64,000 bases of DNA, taken from positions 4,092,001 to 4,156,000 of the forward strand of contig NZ_CP107567.1 of assembly GCF_025854275.1 (NCBI RefSeq). Reading direction: 5' to 3'. Of the stretch, positions 33,427-41,675 are shown piece by piece. Both the position numbers and the translations under genes were made by a program. Position 1 is the stretch's first letter. Every line of letters begins with the position of its first letter. Source of the DNA: Streptomyces peucetius. Lineage in GTDB: Bacteria > Actinomycetota > Actinomycetes > Streptomycetales > Streptomycetaceae. Below the pieces are notes generated by a model. It made no database searches. It was not told where the DNA came from and saw only the letters and a list, made by a program, of their open reading frames with translations.

Positions 33427-34671
33427 GCCCCGCCCGATTCCAGCAATGAATTCTGTCGGTTCGTCAAGTGTGTTTTCGGCGCCGCGACGCACATCGCACA
33501 GGTGCAGCACCTCATCGCGGGCGCGGCCGGTATCGCCGCCGAGGCGCAGAAGAACGCCGCCGAGGCGGCTCGTGTCGCGGCCCTCGCCCGCAAGGCGGCC
33601 GAGGAGGCCGCCGACTGGGCGGCGAAGGCCCAGGAGTCGGCCGAACAGGCCGCGCAGTACGCCGAGGACGCCGCCGCGTCGGCCACCGAGGCCGAGGCGT
33701 CGGCCGCGCGTGCCGCCGAGTCGGCGCGGGTCGCGCGCGAGGCCGAGGCGGACGCACACCGGGCGGCCCGTGCGGCCACCGCGTCCGCGGCGCGCGCCGA
33801 GGACTCCGTGGCGTGGGCGCGTGGTTCCGCCGACGCGGCGTGGATCGCGGCCGCACAGGCACGGGCGTCGGAGCTCGCGGCGGGCAAGAGCAGGGACGCG
33901 GCGGAGGCCGCGGCGCTGGACGCCGCCGAGATCGCCGCCAAGAAGCTGGAGGACGAGCTCAAGGCGTGGCGCGAGCAGAAGAAGAAGGAGGCAGCGGCGT
34001 CCGGTGACCCGGACGGCAGCGGCCCGATCCCTCCGCTCGACGACTCGAAGCCTTCGTGCGCCCTGTTCCCGGTGACCTGGAACACCTGCTCCACGCTGCC
34101 GCACTACTACGGGAAGATCGACTACCCCGCCGGTTACCGCCTGGACGACAAGAAGTTCCTCGAGGAGGTCGCCAAGCTGAGCCCGTACGACATCGGCGAC
34201 ATGTGGATGAGCGGCATCGGGCAGTTCTTCCCGCACCTCGTCTTCGGGCCGGGCTCCAAGATGGTCCGGATGATCGCTGCCTCTCCGCACAACAAGAACC
34301 TGGAGAGGGACATCGCCTACAAGGTCAGAGGAGACATGTACAGCTCCTACGGTCCCTCCTCCAAGTGGCACCCGGCGCACCGCAGTGCCGAGTCCGTGAA
34401 GGACATCCTCGGCCTGCTGTCCGGTGGACGCGTGGGCAGTGGTGAGTTCGAGACCGTCGTGGGATCGTGGACCGAGTCGTACCAGATCCTGAAGGTGAAC
34501 GAAGAGGCCCGCACGGTCACGATCAACTTCAAGGCGACGAACAACACCGACTGGCGTTCGTTCTGCCACGACTACGCCTGCCCGGGCACGAACACGTCGC
34601 GAGGCGTGGGCGCGGGCATCAGGCAGGACTTCTACTGGACCAAGGTCATTTCCTGGGACCACCTTTCCTAG
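33427..34671 (+). pseudogene. 5'-truncated Ala-rich coiled-coil protein with an unrecognised C-terminal domain
   Basis: The frame is open from the stop at 33424 and already reads family-like sequence before any start (DSSNEFCRFVKCVFGAATH), so the N-terminus is lost. A heptad-like Ala/Glu/Arg region of about 150 residues follows (AEAQKNAAEAARVAALARKA), like the coiled-coil stalk of large Streptomyces ALF-repeat secreted proteins. A short acidic Pro-rich hinge leads to a roughly 200-residue C-terminal domain (CALFPVTWNTCSTLPHYYGK to VISWDHLS) that I do not recognise. It has paired Cys and many aromatic residues. GTG 33502 could start a 389-residue product but lacks a ribosome site. Stalk plus variable tip is typical of polymorphic effectors (inference). 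Confidence 0.65.
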
Positions 34672-34737
34672 GCAGGCCGGAAGCGGGGTGCGGGCGCCCG
34701 GTGCGCCCGCCCCCGCGACCGCTGAGCAAGGGGTGAC

Positions 34738-34905
34738 ATGGAAACGCTCGGATCGCTCTTCGTGCTGCTGCTGGTCGGCGGCGTCCTCATGGCGCTGATG
34801 GCCGTGGTGCTCGTGTCGGTCTGCGTCGGGCGGTGGCGCAAGCGCGCCATCGCGGACATGGAACGGCAGGAGACGCACACGGCGTTCGGCGACGGTTCGA
34901 GGTGA
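34738..34905 (+). CDS. Small single-TM membrane protein
   Basis: A 55-residue protein: METLGSLFVLLLVGG, then a continuing hydrophobic helix to about residue 30, and a basic cytoplasmic face GRWRKRA with a short polar tail. AAGGGG lies just before the ATG. It begins 66 bp after the Ala-rich protein and is followed by a strong terminator, so the two probably share a transcript. Location and size would fit an immunity or accessory protein for the upstream C-terminal domain; this is conjecture. Confidence 0.6.
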   Translation: METLGSLFVLLLVGGVLMALMAVVLVSVCVGRWRKRAIADMERQETHTAFGDGSR

Positions 34906-34946
34906 CCGGTTCGCCGCAGGCCTGAGCCGCACCTCTGGTCCGGTCC

Positions 34947-34977
34947 AAAGCCGCGTCCGCATCGCGGACGCGGCTTT
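34947..34977. terminator. Strong hairpin terminator
   Basis: A perfect 14-bp stem AAAGCCGCGTCCGC/GCGGACGCGGCTTT with a 3-nt ATC loop, ending in a short U-run. It closes the remnant region just before gntR. Confidence 0.9.
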
Positions 34978-35010
34978 CTGGTTGAACTCTGTTGTATCTA
35001 TGCTGTGTGC

Positions 35011-35664
35011 ATGCCCGCCGCCACCGTGAAGCAGCCCCCTGCCGCAGAACGCGTCTACACACACATCAAGCAGGCCGTCCTCGACCGCCGCTACGAGGGC
35101 GGAACGCTGCTCACCGAAGGCGAACTCGCCGAAGCCGTGGGCGTGTCCCGCACCCCCGTACGGGAAGCGCTGCTCAAGCTCGAGGTGGAAGGGCTCATCA
35201 AGCTCTACCCGAAGAAGGGCGCGCTGGTCCTCGCCGTCTCCGCGCAGGAGATCCGGGACGTGGTCGAGACCCGTCTGCTGGTCGAGGAGTTCGCGGTGCG
35301 CAAGGCGGTGCCGGCGCCCGCCGCGCTCGTCGCACGCCTTGAGGAACTGCTGGCCGAACAGCGGCGCCACGCCGACGCCGGCGACCTCGCCTCGTTCGCC
35401 GTCAGCGACCGCTGCTTCCACGCCGAGATCGTCAAGCACGCCGGCAACGAGATCCTCTCCCGGCTCTACGACCAACTCCGCGACCGCCAGCTCCGGATGG
35501 GCGTCGCGATGATGCAGGCCCTCCCCGACCGGGTCTCGCGCAACTACGAGGAGCACTCCGAGATCCTGGACCGGATCAAGGCGGGCGACGCGGAGGGCGC
35601 GGCCGGTTGCGTACGGGGACACCTCGGCCGGGTCGAGGTGCTCGTCCGGGGTGAGGGCCGGTGA
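35011..35664 (+). CDS. GntR-family regulator (FadR/FCD subfamily)
   Basis: A 217-residue repressor. The winged HTH is LLTEGELAEAVGVSRTPVRE ALLKLEVEGLI; the FCD effector domain (about 80-205) has the metal-ligand pattern D-x3-H, ...H (SDRCFHAEIVKHAGN, EEHSEILDRI). It responds to a carboxylate-type ligand. It overlaps the MFS gene by GTGA, so it probably controls this transporter. A TATGCT hexamer at 34999-35004, seven bases before the ATG, would allow leaderless transcription. Confidence 0.88.
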   Translation: MPAATVKQPPAAERVYTHIKQAVLDRRYEGGTLLTEGELAEAVGVSRTPVREALLKLEVEGLIKLYPKKGALVLAVSAQEIRDVVETRLLVEEFAVRKAVPAPAALVARLEELLAEQRRHADAGDLASFAVSDRCFHAEIVKHAGNEILSRLYDQLRDRQLRMGVAMMQALPDRVSRNYEEHSEILDRIKAGDAEGAAGCVRGHLGRVEVLVRGEGR

Positions 35665-36965
35665 GCGCGACCCCGGCGGTGTCCCTGCCCGGTGATCCAC
35701 CCGGCGGCCGGCGTGCCGCCGCCGTGTGGGGCATCGGCGTGGCCGTCTACTTCGTCGCGGTCATCTTCCGCACCAGCCTCGGCGTCGCCGGACTCGACGC
35801 CGCCGACCGCTTCGGCGTCAACGCCTCCGCCCTGTCCACCTTCTCCATCCTCCAACTGCTGGTCTACGCGGGCATGCAGATACCCGTCGGCCTGATGGTC
35901 GACCGGATGGGCACCAAGAAGGTGCTCACCATCGGCGTGGTGCTCTTCACCGTCGGCCAGCTCGGCTTCGCCCTCTCGCCGACGTACGGAACGGCGCTCG
36001 CGTCCCGCGCGCTGCTCGGCTGCGGCGACGCGATGACCTTCATCAGCGTGCTGCGGCTCGGATCACGCTGGTTCCCCGCCCGGCGCGGACCGCTCATCGG
36101 GCAGGTCGCCGCGCTCTTCGGCATGGCCGGCAACCTCGTCTCCACCCTGGTCATCGCCCGCATGCTGCACGGCATGGGCTGGACGGCCACCTTCGCGGGC
36201 AGCGCGGCGGCCGGAGTGCTGGTGCTGGTGCTGCTCTCGCTCTTCCTCTCCGACCACCCCGAGGGTCACGAGCCTCCGCCCGCCCGGCACGCGGGCCCCG
36301 CCTTCGTACGGAAGCAGATCGCCGAATCGTGGCGGGAGCCCGGTACCCGGCTCGGCATGTGGGTCCATTTCACGACCCAGTTCCCCGGCATGGTGTTCCT
36401 GCTGCTGTGGGGCATGCCGTTCCTGGTGGAGTCCCAGGGCCTCTCCCGCGAGGCCGCCGGCGGCCTGCTGACACTGGTGGTGCTCTCCAACATGCTGGTG
36501 GGGCTCGTGTACGGGCAGGTCATCGCCCGGCACCATGCCGCACGGGTGCCGCTGGCGCTCGGTACGGTCGGCGCCACCGCGACCCTGTGGGCGGCCACCA
36601 TCGCCTACCCGGGCGGCCCGGCTCCCCTGTGGCTGCTGATCACACTCTGCGCGGTGCTCGGCGCCTGCGGACCCGCGTCGATGATCGGGTTCGACTTCGC
36701 CCGCCCGGCCAACCCGCCGGAGCGGCAGGGAACGGCGTCCGGGATCGTCAACATGGGCGGGTTCGTCGCCTCGATGACAACGTTGCTCGCAGTGGGCGTC
36801 CTGCTGGACGCGACCGGCGACAACTACCGGATCGCCTTCTCATCGGTGTTCGTGCTGGAGGCGCTCGGAGTCGCCCAGATTCTGCGACTGCGCGGGCGCA
36901 CCGCACGGCGCGAGCGCGAACGCCTGGTGGCGAGCCGGGTGGAGGCGGTGCACGTTCCGGCGTGA
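35661..36965 (+). CDS. Major facilitator superfamily transporter
   Basis: A 434-residue transporter with twelve predicted helices. The loop 2-3 signature is VDRMGTKKVL. Helix 1 begins VWGIGVAVYFVAVIFRTSLG. A basic cytoplasmic loop lies between helices 6 and 7 (SDHPEGHEPPPARHAGPAFV). The family resembles nitrate/hexuronate-type or general metabolite MFS; the substrate is unknown. Expression is presumably tied to the upstream GntR protein through the overlapping GTG start. Confidence 0.87.
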   Translation: MSATPAVSLPGDPPGGRRAAAVWGIGVAVYFVAVIFRTSLGVAGLDAADRFGVNASALSTFSILQLLVYAGMQIPVGLMVDRMGTKKVLTIGVVLFTVGQLGFALSPTYGTALASRALLGCGDAMTFISVLRLGSRWFPARRGPLIGQVAALFGMAGNLVSTLVIARMLHGMGWTATFAGSAAAGVLVLVLLSLFLSDHPEGHEPPPARHAGPAFVRKQIAESWREPGTRLGMWVHFTTQFPGMVFLLLWGMPFLVESQGLSREAAGGLLTLVVLSNMLVGLVYGQVIARHHAARVPLALGTVGATATLWAATIAYPGGPAPLWLLITLCAVLGACGPASMIGFDFARPANPPERQGTASGIVNMGGFVASMTTLLAVGVLLDATGDNYRIAFSSVFVLEALGVAQILRLRGRTARRERERLVASRVEAVHVPA

Positions 36966-36970
36966 CGGCG

Positions 36971-37014
36971 GGTCGTCACGGGGCGCGGCGCACGCGGCGG
37001 TCGTCACGGGGCGC
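36971..37014. repeat. 16-bp direct repeats, 28-bp period
   Basis: GGTCGTCACGGGGCGC occurs at 36971-36986 and 36999-37014 in the 113-bp gap between convergent genes. No gene and no clear terminator are present there. Confidence 0.65.
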
Positions 37015-37078
37015 ACGGCGCGCACACGGTGACGGCCCGCCCGGGCTCACGGCTCCACGGGCTGGCCGCCCCTCGCGG

Positions 37079-37903
37079 CTACGGCGTGACGGCGAAGGCC
37101 CGCAGGATCGCCCCGGCCAGCTCCTGGTCCCCGTCCACCTTGATCCGGTCGGGGACCGCGGTGGCCCGCACACGTCCGCAGGCCAGCCGGTAGTAGGTCT
37201 CCCAGTCCATGCCGATGGTCGCCAGCGGACCGAGTGACGGGGAACCGTCGATCGTCCCACGGCCGTCGGGGTCCACCCGCACGGTCCGCAGGAACTCGAT
37301 CGGCCCGTGCACATCGATGACCACGGCCGAATTCGCGGGAGCCCCCGCCTCCTTGGCGACGACCTTGGGCAGACCCTGCAGGAGGACGTCCCGCGCGACG
37401 TACGCGCCGGGAGAGTCGAGATGGCCCGGCTTGTTCAACGCGCACCGCAGGTCCTGCTCGTGCACCCAGGTGTCGAACGCGCGCATGCGGTAGGCGAGTT
37501 CGAGCGTCTGCTCGGCGCCGAGCGGTGCGCGGACCAGGGTGTCGGGACTGCGGTTCTCGTTGCGCAGCTGCCGCGCCCGGCGAATCATCGTGTACTCGAG
37601 TTCGGAGGTAATCTCCGGCGCCGTGTGGTGCCGGCGCACATCGACCTGCATCTCCATGTAGCGGGCGAAATCGCTTTGCACATGGTAGAGATCACGGGGC
37701 AGCGAGTGGATGGGGCGGGGGTCCCCGAGCATCTCGCACTCCAGGCCGATGACGTGCGAGACGATGTCCCGTACCGACCAGCCCGGGCACGGCGTGGCGC
37801 GGTTCCAGTCGCCCTCGGCGATCGGCCCGACCAACTCGGCTATCGCTTCGACGGCATGGGTCCAGGCATCGGCGTAGTTCTGCAGGCTGGGATGGACGGT
37901 CAC
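37079..37903 (-). CDS. Maleylpyruvate isomerase/DinB-fold family protein (mycothiol-dependent type)
   Basis: A 274-residue member of the actinobacterial MDMPI-like family. The N-terminal DinB-type four-helix bundle has the metal-binding helix RDIVSHVIGLECEM and a downstream RAFDTWVHEQDLR segment with the other histidine ligand. The C-terminal half is an alpha/beta SCP2-like domain. Members use or are predicted to use mycothiol; the substrate is unknown. GTG 37903 has GAGGGG four bases upstream; the longer upstream frame is promoter sequence. It is divergent from the nitrilase-family gene. Confidence 0.83.
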   Translation of the reverse strand: MTVHPSLQNYADAWTHAVEAIAELVGPIAEGDWNRATPCPGWSVRDIVSHVIGLECEMLGDPRPIHSLPRDLYHVQSDFARYMEMQVDVRRHHTAPEITSELEYTMIRRARQLRNENRSPDTLVRAPLGAEQTLELAYRMRAFDTWVHEQDLRCALNKPGHLDSPGAYVARDVLLQGLPKVVAKEAGAPANSAVVIDVHGPIEFLRTVRVDPDGRGTIDGSPSLGPLATIGMDWETYYRLACGRVRATAVPDRIKVDGDQELAGAILRAFAVTP

Positions 37904-38070
37904 GGGACCCCTCGGCGGTCGTACGCGGACAAACTGGACTGGCAGCGCTGCGGGGGTCCGGGGGTGGCCCCCGGATGAGCACAGTACGCTGCCGGAAGGC
38001 ACCCCGGCAGTGCTTTCGTGTGACGATCGTAGGCCCGTGTTGACGGCTCGAATGCCAGGACGGTGGTAGT

Positions 38071-38874
38071 GTGCGCGCCTCGCTCATCCAGATTGCGGTA
38101 GACCCGGACGAATCGGTCGATTCCCGTAGACGGCGTGCGGCCTCACTGGTGCGGGAACAGGCAGACTCCGAACTGGTGATCCTCCCTGAACTGTGGCCCG
38201 TCGGAGCCTTCGCCTACCAGCGGTTCGAGCAGGAGGCCGAGTCTCCCTCCGGCCCCACGTACGAAGCCATGGCCAAGGCCGCGAGCGACGCGGGCGTGTG
38301 GCTCCACGCCGGCTCCGTCGTCGAGAAGGCCGCCGACGGCACCCTCTACAACACCGCCCTCGTCATCTCCCCCACGGGCGAGCTCGCCGCCTCCTACCGG
38401 AAGATCCACCGTTTCGGCTTCGACAAGGGCGAGGCCGTGATGATGGGCGCGGGCGAGGAGCTCGTGACGGTGCCCGTTCCGGGAGGTCTCACCCTCGGCC
38501 TCGCCACCTGCTACGACCTCCGCTTCCCCGAACTGTTCCGGGGCCTGACGGACGCCGGTGCCCAGGCGCTCGTGGTGCCGGCGGGCTGGCCCGCCCGCCG
38601 CCGGGACCACTGGACGCTGCTGGCCCGCGCCCGTGCCGTCGAGAACCAGGCGTACGTCCTCGCCTGCGGCACCGCCGGCACCCACGCCGGCGTCGAGCAG
38701 GCCGGCCACAGCATCGTGGTCGACCCCTGGGGCGAGGTGCTCGCGGAGGCCGGCCCGGACGAGGAAGTGCTCACCGTCGACCTCGACCCGGCCAAGGTCA
38801 CGAGGACGCGCGAGGTCTTCCCGGCGCTCAAGGACCGCCGCCTGGGCCTGCCCACCCCGAACCCCCTGCACTGA
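38071..38874 (+). CDS. Nitrilase-superfamily carbon-nitrogen hydrolase
   Basis: A 267-residue amidase-like enzyme. The Glu-Lys-Cys triad is complete: Glu40 in LPELW, Lys111 in YRKIHRFGF and Cys147 in CYDLRFPEL. The C-terminal part HSIVVDPWGEVLAEAG is typical of omega-amidase/NIT-type branches. Likely substrates are omega-amides or deaminated glutathione-type compounds (family knowledge). The start is GTG 38071; the TAGTGT box just ahead of it makes a very short or absent leader likely. No partner gene is evident. Confidence 0.9.
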   Translation: MRASLIQIAVDPDESVDSRRRRAASLVREQADSELVILPELWPVGAFAYQRFEQEAESPSGPTYEAMAKAASDAGVWLHAGSVVEKAADGTLYNTALVISPTGELAASYRKIHRFGFDKGEAVMMGAGEELVTVPVPGGLTLGLATCYDLRFPELFRGLTDAGAQALVVPAGWPARRRDHWTLLARARAVENQAYVLACGTAGTHAGVEQAGHSIVVDPWGEVLAEAGPDEEVLTVDLDPAKVTRTREVFPALKDRRLGLPTPNPLH

Positions 38875-38932
38875 CCCGAGCCGGCGCGGCCGGTTCCGGC
38901 CGCTGGGTCCGGCCCCGCGCCGGGCCCGGGCC

Positions 38933-39427
38933 TCAGCCGTCCTCCCGTTCCTTCTCCGCCATCCGGATCACGCATACGGCCACCGCGATCAGCAGCGCCG
39001 CGTCCGCGTCCTCCCGTACGACGTCCACCCCGTAGGTGTCCCGCAGGGTCAGCCACCGCCGGGAGATGTGCGCCAGCAGCTCCCCCTCGTACTCGACCGC
39101 GAACTCCCGGTCCAGGATCCGGCCGCTGACATCCAGCTCCGTCCCCTCCATGAGCGTCACCCGGTAGTGGTTGCGCAGCAGCGACAGCCGCTTCCTGCGC
39201 ACCGTGGCGAGCGCGTCCCCGTCGCGCTCGATCGTCATCGCGTCCCGGAGGCTGAACATTTTTTGGCGCAGCGTGATCAGCACCCGCCCGTCCGGATCCT
39301 TGAGCTCCAGCGTGTCCCGCAGCCGCAGCGCCTTCCCGTCGACGAGGAAGGCGTGGCGACCGTGCTCGTCGTCGATCCAGTAGTCGTCGCCGATCGCGAA
39401 GATCTTGTCCCGCACCAGGTATTTCAT
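38933..39427 (-). CDS. LURP-one-related family protein
   Basis: A 164-residue protein of the tubby-like LURP-one/scramblase-related fold. It has twelve short beta-strands (KYLVRDKIFAIGDDYWIDDE, ALRLRDTLELKDPDGRVLIT, MFSLRDAMTIERDG) and a final hydrophobic helix ALLIAVAVCVIRMAEKERED. Members may bind lipid or nucleic acid; function in bacteria is unknown. ATG 39427 is the natural start. It is divergent from the NHL-thioredoxin gene with only 40 bp between starts, so their promoters overlap. Confidence 0.85.
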   Translation of the reverse strand: MKYLVRDKIFAIGDDYWIDDEHGRHAFLVDGKALRLRDTLELKDPDGRVLITLRQKMFSLRDAMTIERDGDALATVRRKRLSLLRNHYRVTLMEGTELDVSGRILDREFAVEYEGELLAHISRRWLTLRDTYGVDVVREDADAALLIAVAVCVIRMAEKEREDG

Positions 39428-39467
39428 GGCGGAATGCGTACCCCGGCGGGTGCTGTTGGATGGGGGT

Positions 39468-41243
39468 ATGGCTACACGTGCACGCGTTCGGGCCCCCGAG
39501 CTGATCGGCAAGGGCGGATGGATCAATACCGGCGGGAAGGATCTGAAGCTCGCGGACCTCCGAGGTCGAACATTGATCTTGGATTTTTGGACATTTTGCT
39601 GCATCAACTGTCTGCATGTGCTCGACGAGCTGCGCGAGCTCGAGGAGAAGCACCGCGACACCGTGGTGATCATCGGCGTCCATTCGCCGAAGTTCGTGCA
39701 CGAGGCCGACCATCAGGCCGTCGTCGACGCCGTCGAGCGGTACCAGGTCCATCACCCCGTCCTCGACGATCCCGAGCTCGTCACCTGGAAGCAGTACGCG
39801 GTGCGGGCGTGGCCGACGCTCGTCGTCATCGACCCCGAGGGGTACGTCGTCGCCCAGCACGCGGGCGAGGGACATGCGCACGCCATCGAGAAGCTCGTCG
39901 AGGAGCTGGAGGCCGAGCACGCGGCGAAGGGGACGCTGCGGCGCGGTGACGGGCCGTACGTGGCGCCCGAGCCCGTCGCCACCGATCTGCGCTTCCCCGG
40001 CAAGGCGCTGCGGCTGCCCTCCGGGAACTTCCTCGTCTCGGACTCCACCCGGCACCAGCTCGTCGAGCTGGCGGCGGACGGCGAGAGCGTCGTCCGGCGC
40101 ATCGGCGACGGCGAGTTCAACGAGCCGCAGGGGCTCGCCCTGCTGCCCGACGGCCGGGTCGCCGTCGCCGACACCGTCAACCACGCCGTGCGCGCGTACG
40201 ACCCGCGTACGGGCGCGATCGAGCTGCTGGCCGGGACCGGGAAGCAGTGGTGGCAGGGATCGCCCACCGCCGGGCCCGCGCGGGAGGTGGCGCTCTCCTC
40301 ACCGTGGGACGTGGCCTGGTGGGGCGACCGGCTGTGGATCGCGATGGCGGGCGTGCACCAGCTGTGGACGTACGACCCCGAGGCGGGGACGGTCCAGGTC
40401 GCGGCGGGCACCACCAACGAGGGGCTGGTCGACGGCCCCGCGGCCGAGGCGTGGTTCGCGCAGCCGTCCGGGCTGGCGGCGACGGAGGACCGGCTGTGGA
40501 TCGCCGACTCCGAGACGTCCGCGCTGCGCTGGATCGACCGCGATCTGGTCGTCCACACCGCCGTCGGCACCGGACTCTTCGACTTCGGTCACCGTGACGG
40601 AGAGGCCGGGCAGGCGCTGCTCCAGCATCCGCTGGGCGTCACCGCGCTGCCCGACGGGTCCGTCGCGGTCTCGGACACGTACAACCACGCCCTGCGCCGC
40701 TTCGACCCGGCGACCGGCGAAGTGACGACCCTGGCCACGGATCTGCGGGAGCCGAGTGACGCGGTGCTCGACGGCGAGGAGATCGTCGTCGTGGAGTCGG
40801 CGCGGCACCGGCTGACCCGGCTGCGGCTGCCCGAGGAGGCGGTACGCGTCGAGGCCGTGGCCCACCGCACGCAGCGCGCCGCCACTGATGTGGCGGCCGG
40901 CGCGCTGCGGCTGGACGTGGTCTTCGAGGCCCCGGCGGGGCAGAAGCTGGACACCCGCTACGGCCCCTCGACCCGGCTGCTGGTGTCGTCGACGCCGCCG
41001 GAGCTGCTGCGCGGGGGCGCGGGCGCGGGCACGGATCTGTCGCGTGAGCTGGAGATCGACGGGGCGGTCGGGGAGGGCGTGCTGCACGTCTCCGCGATGG
41101 CGGCGTCCTGCGACGACGACCCGGACAACGAGTACCCGGCCTGCCATGTCCACCAGCAGGACTGGGGAGTTCCGGTACGGGTCGCCGAGGGCGGCGCGGC
41201 CCGGCTGCCGCTGGTGCTGGCGGGTATGGACCGGGACCGGTAG
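39468..41243 (+). CDS. Thioredoxin-fold protein with NHL beta-propeller (NHLRC2-like)
   Basis: A 591-residue protein. Residues about 12-150 form a thioredoxin fold of the TlpA/ResA type with WTFCCINCLHV (CXXC at 45-48) and the cis-Pro in AWPTLVVID. NHL repeats making a six-bladed propeller follow (FNEPQGLALLPDGRVAVADT, LQHPLGVTALPDGSVAVSDT). A C-terminal domain includes a His/Cys-containing CHVHQQDWGVP segment. No signal peptide is seen, so it is cytoplasmic. It probably reduces disulfides or docks partners; NHLRC2-type homologues are conserved from bacteria to animals. ATG 39468 follows GGGGGT. Confidence 0.9.
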   Translation: MATRARVRAPELIGKGGWINTGGKDLKLADLRGRTLILDFWTFCCINCLHVLDELRELEEKHRDTVVIIGVHSPKFVHEADHQAVVDAVERYQVHHPVLDDPELVTWKQYAVRAWPTLVVIDPEGYVVAQHAGEGHAHAIEKLVEELEAEHAAKGTLRRGDGPYVAPEPVATDLRFPGKALRLPSGNFLVSDSTRHQLVELAADGESVVRRIGDGEFNEPQGLALLPDGRVAVADTVNHAVRAYDPRTGAIELLAGTGKQWWQGSPTAGPAREVALSSPWDVAWWGDRLWIAMAGVHQLWTYDPEAGTVQVAAGTTNEGLVDGPAAEAWFAQPSGLAATEDRLWIADSETSALRWIDRDLVVHTAVGTGLFDFGHRDGEAGQALLQHPLGVTALPDGSVAVSDTYNHALRRFDPATGEVTTLATDLREPSDAVLDGEEIVVVESARHRLTRLRLPEEAVRVEAVAHRTQRAATDVAAGALRLDVVFEAPAGQKLDTRYGPSTRLLVSSTPPELLRGGAGAGTDLSRELEIDGAVGEGVLHVSAMAASCDDDPDNEYPACHVHQQDWGVPVRVAEGGAARLPLVLAGMDRDR

Positions 41244-41259
41244 GCGGGCGCCGGGGCGG

Positions 41260-41559
41260 TCAGCGGGCGCCGGCCGCCTCGGTGAGGCCCTTCATCAGGT
41301 CTTCCTTGGTCATGCAGGGCTGGAGCTCGACGTGTGCGCCGAGCTCGTTGAAGAACGGTTCGAGGATGACCGGCAGCTGGGCGCTGTCCTGCATGTCGAA
41401 GACGATGACGCAGGCGCGGCCGCCGGCGTGCGGGCTGAAGTAGACGGCCTCCGGCTGCAGCCGCTCCAGGATCCGGCCCCAGAGTTGCTGGGCCTTTCCC
41501 GTGTCGGTCACCTGGTTGGCTTTGTTCGTGTCCATGACGGCCCGCAGCATCATGCTCAT
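41260..41559 (-). CDS. Small conserved hypothetical protein
   Basis: A 99-residue protein with an alpha/beta, ferredoxin-like pattern (QLWGRILERLQPEAVYFSPH; RACVIVFDMQDSAQLPVILE). I do not recognise a named family; similar Streptomyces proteins resemble the dimeric DUF3303/ABM-type group. The ATG has GGAG eight bases upstream. It lies between the NHL gene (convergent) and the M18 peptidase (same strand, 116 bp away). Confidence 0.7.
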   Translation of the reverse strand: MSMMLRAVMDTNKANQVTDTGKAQQLWGRILERLQPEAVYFSPHAGGRACVIVFDMQDSAQLPVILEPFFNELGAHVELQPCMTKEDLMKGLTEAAGAR

Positions 41560-41675
41560 GGCGGTCGCTCCGTTCGTGTCGTGCCGGGTGGTCCCCCTTG
41601 ACGTCCCCAGCGGCGACCGCGCCCGGGCGGCGGCAACATTTCCTGCGCCGCCCCGGTCGGACGGGCCCGCCGCGC

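Noticed and set aside
34738..34905. Small toxin of a type I system
   Set aside because: It is a single-TM peptide, but no antisense RNA promoter or repeat typical of type I modules is visible; kept only as a small membrane protein.
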